From the NCBI GenBank assembly GCA_024226315.1, contig JAAELT010000497.1, positions 18,079 to 82,078 on the forward strand: DNA of 64,000 nt, read 5' to 3'. Shown here one piece after another: positions 33,501-43,100 of the stretch. The translations under genes and the position numbers were made by a program. Numbering within the stretch: the stretch's first letter is position 1; each line of letters starts with the position of its first letter. Below the pieces are notes generated by a model. That model was not told the origin of the DNA. It worked only from the letters and a program-made list of their open reading frames with translations, and searched no databases. Source of the stretch: a bacterium. Its GTDB lineage: Bacteria > Acidobacteriota > Thermoanaerobaculia > Multivoradales > J023.

Positions 33501-36278
33501 CTGAATACTAAGTCACAAATCACCATCAAGAAAATGGGCCGATCTCTACCACATGGAGGACCCGTGCACTATGCAGAGTTCAGTCCAGACGGTCGATATG
33601 TGGTGACTGCTTCCGAGGACAATACTTCTCAAGTCTGGAACGCGGAGAACGGAGCAGCGGTTGGTCTTCCTCTTCGACATGCCGGGGCCGTTAGAGCTGC
33701 CAAGTTCAGTCCAGACGGCCGACAGGTGGTGACTGCTTCCGAGGACGGCACGGCGCAGGTTTGGGACGTAGTCGTCGGGGAGAAGGTCGGACTGAGGCTG
33801 GGTGGCCACAGATCTCTCGTTTCCGCAGATTTCAGCCCAGACAGCGACCGCTTACTGACTGCAGCCCTTGGCGAATCGGCCCTAGTATGGAATGCGAGTT
33901 CCGGAGAGAGGGGACCTTATTTGCGATATTGGGGCAGACTGATTTCAGCGACTCTGAGCGGCGACGGCCGCAGGGCAATCACCTTGTCTTCTCCCTTCGG
34001 CTCCGGCACTCGCACTATCCAGGCGTGGAACACCAAAACAGGAGAAGAGATACGCCAAGGGTTTGAACCAGACCGTCTAATTAAAGCGGTTGAAATCAGC
34101 CCAGATGGCGAACGTATTGCAACTGCATATAGTAACAACTCTGTCCGGACATGGCACACAGAGACCGCAGAGCCAGCCGGCCTAGCTGCACGATATTCCT
34201 GTGCAGTTGAATCTCTAGAGTTTAGCTGGGACGGCCAACACTTAGCATACATATGCGCGAACCGCGGGAAAGGCATTGTACACCTTAGCGACGTTGACTC
34301 TGGAGAGAGGAGGAGGCCGCCTCTCGAACACACAGGCTTGGTTAGGACGGCTAGGTTCGCCCCAGATAGCCGGCGGATAGTGACGGCGTCTCAAGACGGC
34401 ACAGCGCAGGTGTGGGAGGTTAAGACAGGAAACGCACTAGGCCCTCGCTTCCATCATTCCGATACGGTCAATTACGCCGAGTTTAGTCCTGACGGCGAAA
34501 GGATCGTGACCGCATCCTTGGATGAAACCGCGCAGGTTTGGGACGTGGAAACAGGGAAGAGTCTAGGACCTCCTCTCCGACACTTGGCGGGGGTCAACGC
34601 TGCTAGCTTCAGCCCAGACGGGAGTCGAGTAGTCACTGCGTCGAATGACAACACAGCACAGATGTGGGATTCTGACACTCGGGAGAAAATCGGCGAGCCC
34701 TTCGAGCACGATGCTGCTGTTACCTCCGCGATCTTTAGTTCGGATGGGCAACAGATCTTAACTGCAACCGCGGGCGGCACCGCCTACGTTTGGAACGCTC
34801 AGATAGGCGACATAGTCTCCTCGATGGGACCGGTTAGGGGGGCGGCTAGGGGGCCGAATACGAGACTCCGCACTGTGGAATTCAGCGCCGACGGCGGGCT
34901 GATTTTACTCACGGATAAGGAGAAGATTCTGAAGATTTGGGACCTGGACAACGGCGAGAGCGTGGATCTCTTTCTCGAGCACGGCGGCGACCTAAAGTCA
35001 GCAGAGTTCAGCCCAGACGGGCAACGAGTGGTGACCGTATCCACGGACGGGTCTGTGCAGGCCTGGAACGCCGAGACTGGACAGAATGTATGTGTGATCT
35101 TGAAGGAGCTTGGCGAAGCTGTCTCGACAAAGTTCAGCAAGGACGGCCTGCGAGTCGTAACCGCATCTTCGAGCGGCAATTCACAGGTATGGGACGCGGA
35201 GACGGGGAGTGAGGTTAGTCCTGTTCTAGTTCATGCAGATGGAGTTCGCCTTGCAGAGTTCAGTCCGGATAGTCGACGAGTGTTAACGGCATCAAAAAAG
35301 ACAGCACAAGTATGGGATGCGACAACGGGAGCGAAGCTGGGACCGCCTCTCCAAGGCAGCGACGTCGTGTTTGACGCCAGATTCAGCCCTGACGGGCAAC
35401 AAGTGCTTACAGCATCTAAGGGCGGCGAAGCGCAAATATGGGACTGGAAGACCGGAGGCGAGATTAGCTCGCGGCTGCGACACGATAGCGACGTGATTTC
35501 GGTAGACTTCAGTCCGGATGGGCGCCGAGTAGCAACCGCATCATTGGACACGACTGCGCAAGTCTGGGACGCAAGAACTGGAGAGAAAGTTGGCCTACCT
35601 CTCCACCATCAAGATCACCTTAATTTCGTTATCTTTGATCCGGGCGGGCATCGGGTAGTAACCGCCTCGCAGGACAAGACGGCCCAGGTGTGGGACGCGG
35701 AAACAGGATATGGCATAGGGCCGCCGCTTCGGCACGATGCTGGTGTGATCTCCGCCTCCTTTAGTCCCGACGGTCGTCGGTTGGCAACCCTCACACGATC
35801 GCAGAGGGTACTAGTCTGGGAAACACCCGTCGGGCAGACCCGGAACGCTAAGCTACTAGCAGACTCGGCAGAAGCCAGTGCGGGCTACTTCATAACGGAT
35901 CTGGGCGTGGTTGCTCCAGTGACTGCCCGCGCCAGCCAACTTCGGGCTACTTTCAGCGCAGCGGCTGGGGGCGGGGGCGGCTCAGAATCTATGCGTATTC
36001 TCGAGTGGTACTTCTCACATCCGTGGGGTCGACGTATTTCGCCGTTTTCTCCTCATAGCGTGCCTGAGTTCATCCTCCGCTTTCCAGAGCAGGCGAAGCA
36101 TCGATTCCCAGGCCATCCGATTGTGCGGCGATGCGTCTGGCCAATTACAGGACGCTCACATGTCTTAGAATTCTCTTGCATTAGGAATGAACTCGATCTA
36201 CTAGAGGACATGGATGTTATTCGGCCTGATGACAAACAGGAGTTCCTTAGGGGAGTATCTAGCTACCGAGTCAATTGA
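30588..36278 (+). CDS. PD-(D/E)xK nuclease-STAND ATPase-WD40 sensor protein
   Basis: Counted from GTG 30588 (ATG 30594 is also possible) the protein has 1896 residues. Residues 15-110 are an Mrr-like PD-(D/E)xK nuclease: FERLC, then RGRDIVARRDGRRVIFQCK with Asp and Gln-Cys-Lys. A STAND-type P-loop ATPase spans about 165-600 (Walker A GATGVGKTSLL about 218, Walker B VVLLDQLEQ about 287). A hydrophobic helix lies at about 634-655 (LGAVAVAAIVITGWFAWV). I count 24 WD40 repeats (about 721-1750; core FSPDGxRVVTASxDGTAQVW). The last 145 residues are unassigned. Nuclease-STAND-repeat proteins are the architecture of Avs-type anti-phage sensors: the repeats detect a viral protein and oligomerisation activates the nuclease. 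GC content is lower than in the flanks. Next to DNA cleavage, the membrane helix is unusual. Confidence 0.88.
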   Translation: MTMAKRPAVTRLRHALPFEQLSPFDFERLCLWLVHREGYECVEHLGAAGRDRGRDIVARRDGRRVIFQCKRVQRLDPAAAEREIDKLKALPEEDQPNDIIFVVSSSVSGQTRDRARSAWNERGACDFWAGSELDERAKRHADILHEFFDLGARESVAKDPLLGLPKPSERDLPPSPFKHLHWFERDDTEIFFGRGQEIRKLYESVTFADGPPIVLLFGATGVGKTSLLGAGLQPRLEADYDTVFVRLERDRSLVETLLVGIGGADKLTDPAGAWRSREQATGLPLVVLLDQLEQAWTRPLPSSAAEVEKFAAVLRALFATRDLRPQGRLVLAFRKEWLAEVLGALDTERLPRTQVEVLHLGPLGIAEAVAGPSRAKRLRLHYGLTVDPEVVTAIVTDLAVVSPAAGSGSPKPAQVAPVLQILLSKLWIEAKKVSPSAPRFTLDLYRQLERRGILLDDFLGESLAGLRSWRPSAERSGLALDLLLLHTTKLGTAQTRRAANVLERYGQRQEVAELIQQCIDRYLLIGTARVQKGELLADSDDSNKYGTTCLAHDTLAPLVRRRFEASDRSGQRARRILAQRALDWREGAVGPVLDETDLKLVLAGAAGMRKRTVDEERLVKASLTARTYRASLRLTLATLGAVAVAAIVITGWFAWVQNNNAQRSIARIHVQEGIRRLDQGNGSAALASFASAIRYQPRDPVLRAHVLDLLVTMGRPKPSEPLQHSTPVVVAKFSPDGRRLATVSEPGGVHLWDAVTGDKIGVLHGPVATSVEFNSGSSQVVTASWDQSAQIFDAETGAKLGPPLQHNDVVNYAEFSPDGLRVVTASFDGTAQLWDAETGTAIGPPLEPGSFVASAKFSPDGQRLVTASWNGTTQVWHLEAEPQKGPTIRPGGAVKLADFSPNGVWIVTASSGDASSGDIVQVWNAESGAALESIAQHGKLSSVTFSPDSRRIVTASSDRSAQMWEIGLDYRLNTKSQITIKKMGRSLPHGGPVHYAEFSPDGRYVVTASEDNTSQVWNAENGAAVGLPLRHAGAVRAAKFSPDGRQVVTASEDGTAQVWDVVVGEKVGLRLGGHRSLVSADFSPDSDRLLTAALGESALVWNASSGERGPYLRYWGRLISATLSGDGRRAITLSSPFGSGTRTIQAWNTKTGEEIRQGFEPDRLIKAVEISPDGERIATAYSNNSVRTWHTETAEPAGLAARYSCAVESLEFSWDGQHLAYICANRGKGIVHLSDVDSGERRRPPLEHTGLVRTARFAPDSRRIVTASQDGTAQVWEVKTGNALGPRFHHSDTVNYAEFSPDGERIVTASLDETAQVWDVETGKSLGPPLRHLAGVNAASFSPDGSRVVTASNDNTAQMWDSDTREKIGEPFEHDAAVTSAIFSSDGQQILTATAGGTAYVWNAQIGDIVSSMGPVRGAARGPNTRLRTVEFSADGGLILLTDKEKILKIWDLDNGESVDLFLEHGGDLKSAEFSPDGQRVVTVSTDGSVQAWNAETGQNVCVILKELGEAVSTKFSKDGLRVVTASSSGNSQVWDAETGSEVSPVLVHADGVRLAEFSPDSRRVLTASKKTAQVWDATTGAKLGPPLQGSDVVFDARFSPDGQQVLTASKGGEAQIWDWKTGGEISSRLRHDSDVISVDFSPDGRRVATASLDTTAQVWDARTGEKVGLPLHHQDHLNFVIFDPGGHRVVTASQDKTAQVWDAETGYGIGPPLRHDAGVISASFSPDGRRLATLTRSQRVLVWETPVGQTRNAKLLADSAEASAGYFITDLGVVAPVTARASQLRATFSAAAGGGGGSESMRILEWYFSHPWGRRISPFSPHSVPEFILRFPEQAKHRFPGHPIVRRCVWPITGRSHVLEFSCIRNELDLLEDMDVIRPDDKQEFLRGVSSYRVN

Positions 36279-36538
36279 CTGAGGTTTCAGACTCTGGGCC
36301 GCGCGGAGGAGTGCTGGGCCTCGCGGCAGGCATGGTCCTCGATCGAGACCTCGGCCTCAAGTTTGACTTCGATCGAGAAGAAAACAGTGTATCGGCTCAT
36401 CGCTCTTGAAGCCTCATTCTGTCGTCAATTCCGGCTGCCAGCCCGAGGGATCCGCAGGATCCCCTTACCCGACGCCTCACGTCGCTCCTCCGACGATCCA
36501 TGCCCGCCGGGCTCGTCGTTCATGCCGCCGCTGCACCC
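36279..36538. other. Intergenic, no supportable gene
   Basis: This is sequence between the WD40 gene and element copy C without ribosome sites or recognisable products. No terminator was seen. Confidence 0.45.
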
Positions 36539-36654
36539 CGCCCGGGCTCGTCCGCGGCAGGGACCAGAACGGAATCCCCACAGGCCGCGAAGCGGCCGAG
36601 GAGATGAAGTGGCGGACCCGACCCCGCGCCAGCGGGGTAACGCCCAATTCTCCG
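36539..36654 (+). repeat. Dispersed structured element, copy C
   Basis: The conserved blocks ACGGAATCCCCACAG, CGAGGAGATGAAG, ACCCCGCGCCAGCGGGGT and ACGCCCA are present. The variable stem is GGCCGC-gaa-GCGGCC, different in sequence from copy B but still perfectly paired. It ends 46 bp before an XRE gene. Confidence 0.78.
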
Positions 36655-36700
36655 TCCCGCTCTCCCCTGCCACGTCCCGGGCGCTATCATCTCCTCACCC

Positions 36701-37081
36701 ATGTACACCCCCGACTCAGACGTTTCCCGCTTCTTGACCCTGCTCCGCAACAAGATCCGCCAGCAGGGCTTCACCCAGCTCGAGGTCCAGCAAACCCTCG
36801 GCTGGGGCCGCTCCTACATCAGCCAGCTCCTCACCCGGCAGAAGAACCTGCGCCTCGACCAGGTGCTCCTGATCCTCGAGACCATCGGCATCGAGCCGGA
36901 GTCGTTTTTCGCCGAGCTCTATTGGCCGGCGGCGCCCTACCTCGCCTCCAGGACCTCAGCACCCCAACGCCAAGCCACGGAGCTCCCAGCACAACTCAGG
37001 GACCTGAAGAATCTGCTGGCGGGCCTGGTGAAGGTCCTGGCAGAGAAGCAGTTGATCGCCGCTGAGGATCTGCGGCGGTAG
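36701..37081 (+). CDS. XRE-family helix-turn-helix protein
   Basis: The 126-residue protein has a classical HTH (FTQLEVQQTLGWGRSYISQL, about residues 24-43) within an XRE/Cro domain (about 8-70), followed by a Pro/Ala linker and a C-terminal helix (LRDLKNLLAGLVKVLAEKQL) likely to dimerise. It reads towards the giant minus-strand gene, ending 42 bp from that gene's stop. It is also directly downstream of element copy C. Its target is unknown; self-regulation is usual for the family. Confidence 0.75.
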   Translation: MYTPDSDVSRFLTLLRNKIRQQGFTQLEVQQTLGWGRSYISQLLTRQKNLRLDQVLLILETIGIEPESFFAELYWPAAPYLASRTSAPQRQATELPAQLRDLKNLLAGLVKVLAEKQLIAAEDLRR

Positions 37082-37122
37082 GAGTTGACCGGCCGCCCAA
37101 GGAGCGCCAGACGACCGCGGCT

Positions 37123-40100
37123 CTACGGCACTGTGCTCGACCAGGCGAGGGTGTCTCCTGATTCGAAGCCATCCTGGAAGAGGACACACGGGGCGCTTGT
37201 GTTCGTAGGATCGCTATCGTCGCAGTCGACATCCGCGCAATAGCCGTCGTCGTCCCCGTCGCCGAAGCTGTTGTCGCCAAAGCAGATGTCCTGATCGCTG
37301 CAGATGCCGTCCTGATCTGGGTCTCCACTGGCGTCGTTGCCCTGGCACTGATCGATGTCGTCGCAGACCCCGTCGCCGTCAGTGTCTCCGCTGGCGTCGT
37401 CTCCCTGGCACTGATCGATGTCGTCACAGACCCCGTCGCCGTCAGTGTCGCCCGTCTCATTGGCGCCAAAGCAGACGTCGACGTCGTCGCAGATACCGTC
37501 GCCATCGGCATCCAGGCAGAAGTTCGCCGTGCAAGATTTGTCAGCATCGACCGTCACGATGCCGTTCGCACAGTCTTCGTCACCACTCCAGCCCGTGAAA
37601 AGAGAGTCGAGCGAGGGGATGGCATCCAGAGCGACCGACGTTCCAGTAGCGAAGGACGAGGCGGCAGACAGGCAGGAGCCGTCGCAGTCGATGCCGGCGG
37701 GATCGCTGGTCACAGTCCCGGTACCATCACCCGCTTTGACGACCGAAAGCGTGAAGGTGCCCGGGTCCGGAAGCGTGGAAACCAACGACACCAAGTCGCC
37801 GGTTGCCAGCCCCTCGGCCACGGCCCGGCCTTCGCCCTTGACTGCGATTTGGGCCCAGGAGTCGCGGAAACAGTAATCACGGATCCGGGTGCTTCCGAGC
37901 GCCTCAAGCGCCGCCAGTGCCTCCTGATAGCAGGTGGAGTCCGAGAAGGCCGCACAGCTGTCATCCTGGTTCAGCCCCGCCTCGTCGGCTACGGAGATCA
38001 TCACCAGGGTGCCGTCGGGCACGGCATCCAGATGATCCACCAGTGCGTACATCGCGGCCGAAGGGTCGTTCGCCGCACATTGCGAGCGCGTTCCATAGGT
38101 GTCGAAGTTCTGGGGCGGGGAGATCTCATCGCCGGTTGCTGGATCGACCGACAGGACGTTGAAGCCGCGCCCGCCGCCTCCGCCGCCGAGCCGCTCGTAG
38201 AGTTCCGTGCCGCAGCGATAGAAGCGCGCCACTCCGAACTGACCAGGGAACTGAGCAGCGGCCGAACCGCGGGATACGGTGCCTAGAGCAAGCCCGTGGG
38301 GTGGCAGGGCGTAGCCGGGATCGAAGGCCGAGCTGAGGACCGCCGCCGCCAGCCGCAGCCCGCGGTCGATGGTGGCGAGGCCGAAGTACTCCTCGTTGGC
38401 GAAGCCGTCGGCATGGCCGCCGGGGAAGCCGCCGAGCTCCTGGGAGCCGGCGGGGTCGACCTTCCACCACTCGTCGTTCCATTCGAAAACCAGCCCGCCG
38501 ATCCCGGGTAGCTGGGGATGGCCTTCCGCCAGCTCCCCCAGCAGATCGTTCCACAGGCACAGGTCCCAGTGCGCCTGCATCGTTTCGTCGATCAGGGTCT
38601 TGGCGTTGTACATCGCGTCGGTGCCGAACTCGCCGAGGAACATCGGTTTGCCAGTGATCGAGCCCCACTGGTCGAAGAGGTCGCCGAAGTTCGAGCCGCG
38701 GAAGATGTTCAGCGACCAGACGTCGACGCTGGGCGCGTCGACTTCGACGTAGCCCGCAGTGTCCGCGAGGCGCAGGCCGTCGGTGTCGATGTCGATGTCG
38801 CCGTAGCTGGTGGCCACCGGGTGATCCGTGTCGATCGCTTTGACCGCCTGGGCCGCGGCTTCGGTGCACAGCGCCGCCTGCTGCGGGGTGGCGCAGGCCG
38901 CGTTGCCAAAGTAAAGGTTGATGTTCCACTCGCTCCCCAGCATCCACATCAGCACCGCCGGGTGGTCCTTGAAGAAGGCCACCGCCTGCTGCGCCCTCGC
39001 CACGTCGTTGACCGCGTCATCGACGGTGAGGATGGCCATGATGCCTTGGTTGTAGAGCCCGTCGAGTACCGCCAGCGCGGTGGCGTCGAAGCCCGGGTCG
39101 AGGTAGAGGCGAACCGTGTTGACGCCCATCGCCGCCATCAGCGGCGCGTCGGTCGCCGCCCAGATCCCGAACTCTGCCCGCCTGGCCGCGTTGTCGCCTG
39201 TCGTCGACTCGCTGGCCGGCGACCAGTTGACACCGCGGATCACGTACGGTGCCGCCGGCTCGAGCGTTCCATCCGGGTTGCGCTTCTGCCACATCAGCCG
39301 CCGGCCGTCGAACCACACCAAGCTCGGCCCCGGCAGCTCCCCTTGCACGTCCTCGCAGATGCCGTTGCCGTCCGGGTCGCCGGTCGCGTTGTCGCCGACG
39401 CACAGGTCGCAGCCGTCGGGGACCGAGTCGCCGTCGGCGTCAGCGTGGTCGTCGAAGCCGGGACAGGCGTCCAGATCGTCGCAAACGCCGTCGGCGTCAT
39501 CGTCGCCGGTCGCGTTGTCGCCCTGGCAGTCGTCGCAGCCGTCGGGGACCGAGTCGCCGTCGGCGTCGGCGAGGTCGTCGTGCCCGGGGCAGGCGTCAAG
39601 CTCGTTGCAGACGCCGTCGCCGTCAGCGTCGGAACATTCAACCACAAAGACCGAATCCGAAGCGTCGAAGACGCCGGTCCCCGCGTGTCGGACGTAGAAA
39701 CGCCAGTCGTCGGCTTGAGAGTAGACAGCCGGAATCACGACTTGCTCGGAGCCGTCGTTCGACGTTGCCTCGACGATCCGCAGCCAATCGATCCCGTCGG
39801 GCTCGAGCAGACTCGCCGCAGCCGAGTCGCGCTTCATGTCGAGGCGCATGAGATCGGTGGGGTCGAGACCGCTGCCGGTCCACTCCAGAAGGACCGGATC
39901 GCCGATCTCGTAGGTCGCCGGTATGTTGGGTGACAGGAGCTCGACCGAGCCCGCGTTGATCGACCGCGGCTCGCTCCATTCCGTCGGTTCGCCCTCGACG
40001 ATGCCGCGGGTCCGCCAAAAACGGATCGAATCCACGAGCTCACTGATCGAGTAGGTCGTCGCGGCGACAGGAACAGGCGCGGGCCAGGAATCAAGTGTCG

Positions 40101-43100
40101 TCGTCAATTGGAGCTCATAACCGGTCGACTGCGGGATCTCGGACCACGCGGCATTCACGACTGAGGTCCAGTCGCCATTGTTGGTCAGGTTGCCGAAGAT
40201 GGTGAGGGTGGCGTTCCAGTTCGAGTTGTTGAATACGTCTCCGGATACGGTGAGGCGAACTCTGCTGGAGCTCATGTTTCCGTCGTTGGTGACGTTGCCG
40301 TTGACCGTGACGTTGAAAGGTTCGTAGTAGTTGGGGTTACTGCCGTTGGTGAAGAGGCCCTGGTTAAGGAGGTTGCCGTTGATCGTGAACATAAAGTCTC
40401 GATAAGAGTCCGTTGGGCTGAAGAGAGTAGCCGAAGCCAAGACTTGAACCTCGCCATTGAAGGTGACATCCGTGAAAGTGAAGGTGCCATTCTCCAGAAC
40501 GATCAGCGGCAGACTCAACGAGCCGCTGGCGAAGCTCACGCTGTCGACGAAACGGAACTCGGGCAGATCACCGAAGATGGAGCCGTTGTAGCTGCCTCCT
40601 CCAACGTGGAGGCTGCCGCTGCCGATGAGTTGGCCACCGCCTTTGAGGCCACGGGCAGTGACTAGACTCGGCGAGTTGATGGTCAGAGTCGTGCCGCCGT
40701 TGATGGTCAGATCGTTCTCGATCTCGGTGCTGCTACCTAGCTCGATGGCGTCGGCGATGGTGAGGCCGCCGATCGGATTGGAGCCGTCCACGATATGAAC
40801 CCCCGGCCCGTGGAGGACGGCACCGGAGCACTGTCCATTGTTCGTCAGGTTCCCATGCAGAGAGAGGTTCGCCAGCCAGGTAGAATTGTTGAATACGTCT
40901 CCGGATACGATGAGGCGAACTCTGCTGGAGCTCATGTTTCCGTCGTTGGTGACGTTGCCGTTGACCGTGACGTTGAAAGGTTCGTAGTAGTTGGGGTTAC
41001 TGCCGTAGGTGAAGAGGCCCTGGTTGAAGAGGTTGCCGTTGATCGTGAACGTAAAGTCTCGATAAGAGTCCGTTGGGCTGAAGAGAGTAGCCGAAGCCAA
41101 GACTTGAACCTCGCCATCGAAGGTGACATCCGTGAAGGTGAAGGTGCCATTCTCCAGAACGATCAGCGGCAGACTCAACGAGCCGCCGGTAAAGCTCACG
41201 CTGTCGACGAAGCGGAAGTCGGCAAGATCACCGAAGATGGAGCCGTTGTAGATGCCTCCTTCTACGTAGAGGCTGCCGTTGCCGGTGAGTTGGCCACCGC
41301 CGCCAAGGCCGCCGGTCGTGACGATAACAGGCGCCTTGATCGTGAGCGTCGCAGAGTAGCTGATCCCAAGCGAGAGTAGGGCAATGCTGTTTGCAAGCTC
41401 GACATCGCCACCGATCGTGACACCCACGTCCAAGGCCACCGAGCCGCCGATCGTACGCGGCCCCGATCCTCCAAGCGTAGTCGAGATATCCCACGTTCCA
41501 TGGTTCGAGATGCAGCCGTGGACATTGATGGAGGCGCGGTTCGCAAACTGGCCGTGATTGACTGTGTCGCCTAGTATGACGAGGTGGAGGTTGTTGGTGT
41601 TCGGCTTTCCAATAGTCCCCTGATTCACCAGATCCCCGCTTACAATAAGTGTCGGTGCGCTGAAGCCGTTGCCGCCGTCCAGGGCACCGATTCCGTCAAC
41701 GCTGAGGCTGGCTATCTCAGCGTCACCTCGAATGCTCACGGGTCCGTTGATCTGGACTCGGTCCGTGGGGTCAGGAACCCTATCCTGGAGCCATGTCGAC
41801 GGACTGTGCCACAGCCCGCCAGCGCCGGTCGAACGGATCGTTGCGGATCCGCTGGTAGCGGAGCAAAGGCCACAGCCGATGCAGGCGTCACAGCCATCCG
41901 GAACGCCGTCAGCATCGGTGTCCTCATTATCGTCGAAGCCAGCGCAGAGGTCGCAACCATCTGGCGTCCCGTCACCGTCGTCATCCAGCAGGTCATCGAA
42001 ACCGGGGCAGAGATCGTCGCCGTCACACACCGAGTCATCGTCGGCGTCGGCGCACCGGACCGAGAAGGTGAAGTCCGTCGCGTCGAAGGCGCCCGTCGCT
42101 CGATGGCGGACGTAGAAGCGCCAGTCATCTTCCTGAGCGACCTCTTGGGGCACGGTGACGACCTCGGATTCGTCGTTCACCGTATCCTCGGTGAAGCGGA
42201 ACCAGTCGACGCCGTCGGGCTCCAGATGGCTGGGAGGCACGGCGTCCCGCTTCATCGACAGGACCATGGAATCGAAGGGGAGAGTATTGGTGCCGGTCCA
42301 CCCCAGCTCGATGCTCTCGCCGTGCTCGATCTCGGCCAGGGACGAGGGCAGCGTCATCTGCATCACCGTGCCGAGATCGTAGACGTAGGCGGCGCCGCCT
42401 TCGAGGCCGGCGTCATCGTCTCCGATCGAGCCGACGACGAGGGTCTCGGAGTCGTTGATCGCGAGAGCTGCTCCAAAGTTGTCGTTCTCAGACCCATCGA
42501 ACGCGATGATCTTCAGTGTCTGAAGCCACTCGCCATCGAAGTTCCTGAAGAGGTAGACAGATCCTGAGTTGTCGCCGTTGTCGTCGTCATAAAAGGAGCT
42601 GACCGCAAGCAGCTGGCCCTTGAACGCGGCGGCGGCACCGAAGAGGTCGCCAAAGGCCGGATCGCCGATGGCCAGGTTTTGCGTCTCGAGCCACACGTCG
42701 CCGAATCTCTCAAAGATATACGCGGAGCCGAAATCGTTCGCCCCACCGGTTCCGATCACCAGCGTCTGACCGTTGACCGCGAGACCCGTTCCAAATCTTC
42801 TTGTGGCGCCGCCGAGATTCTCGACGAGGATCGACCTCTCGGTCCAGACTTCGCCCGCACCCTCGAAGACATATACCGATCCCGACGAGTCCCCTTGCGG
42901 GTCGCTGTCGTCCGCCCCGACGGCGATGATGCCGTCGCCGACGGCCACCGAGGATCCGAAATGATCGTCGTCCGCCGCGTCGCTGGCGGTCAGCTTGGCG
43001 CGCTCGGCCAGGATGCCCTGATCGAAGGTGTAGACATAGACCTTGCCGGAGTCGTCGGCGACGTTATCGTTGCCGTATGGCGCGCCGAATGCCACCAGGC

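Noticed and set aside
38518..39933. 471-codon plus-strand ORF opposite the giant gene
   Set aside because: Val/Arg/Ala low-complexity shadow of Asp-rich thrombospondin type 3 repeats on the other strand.
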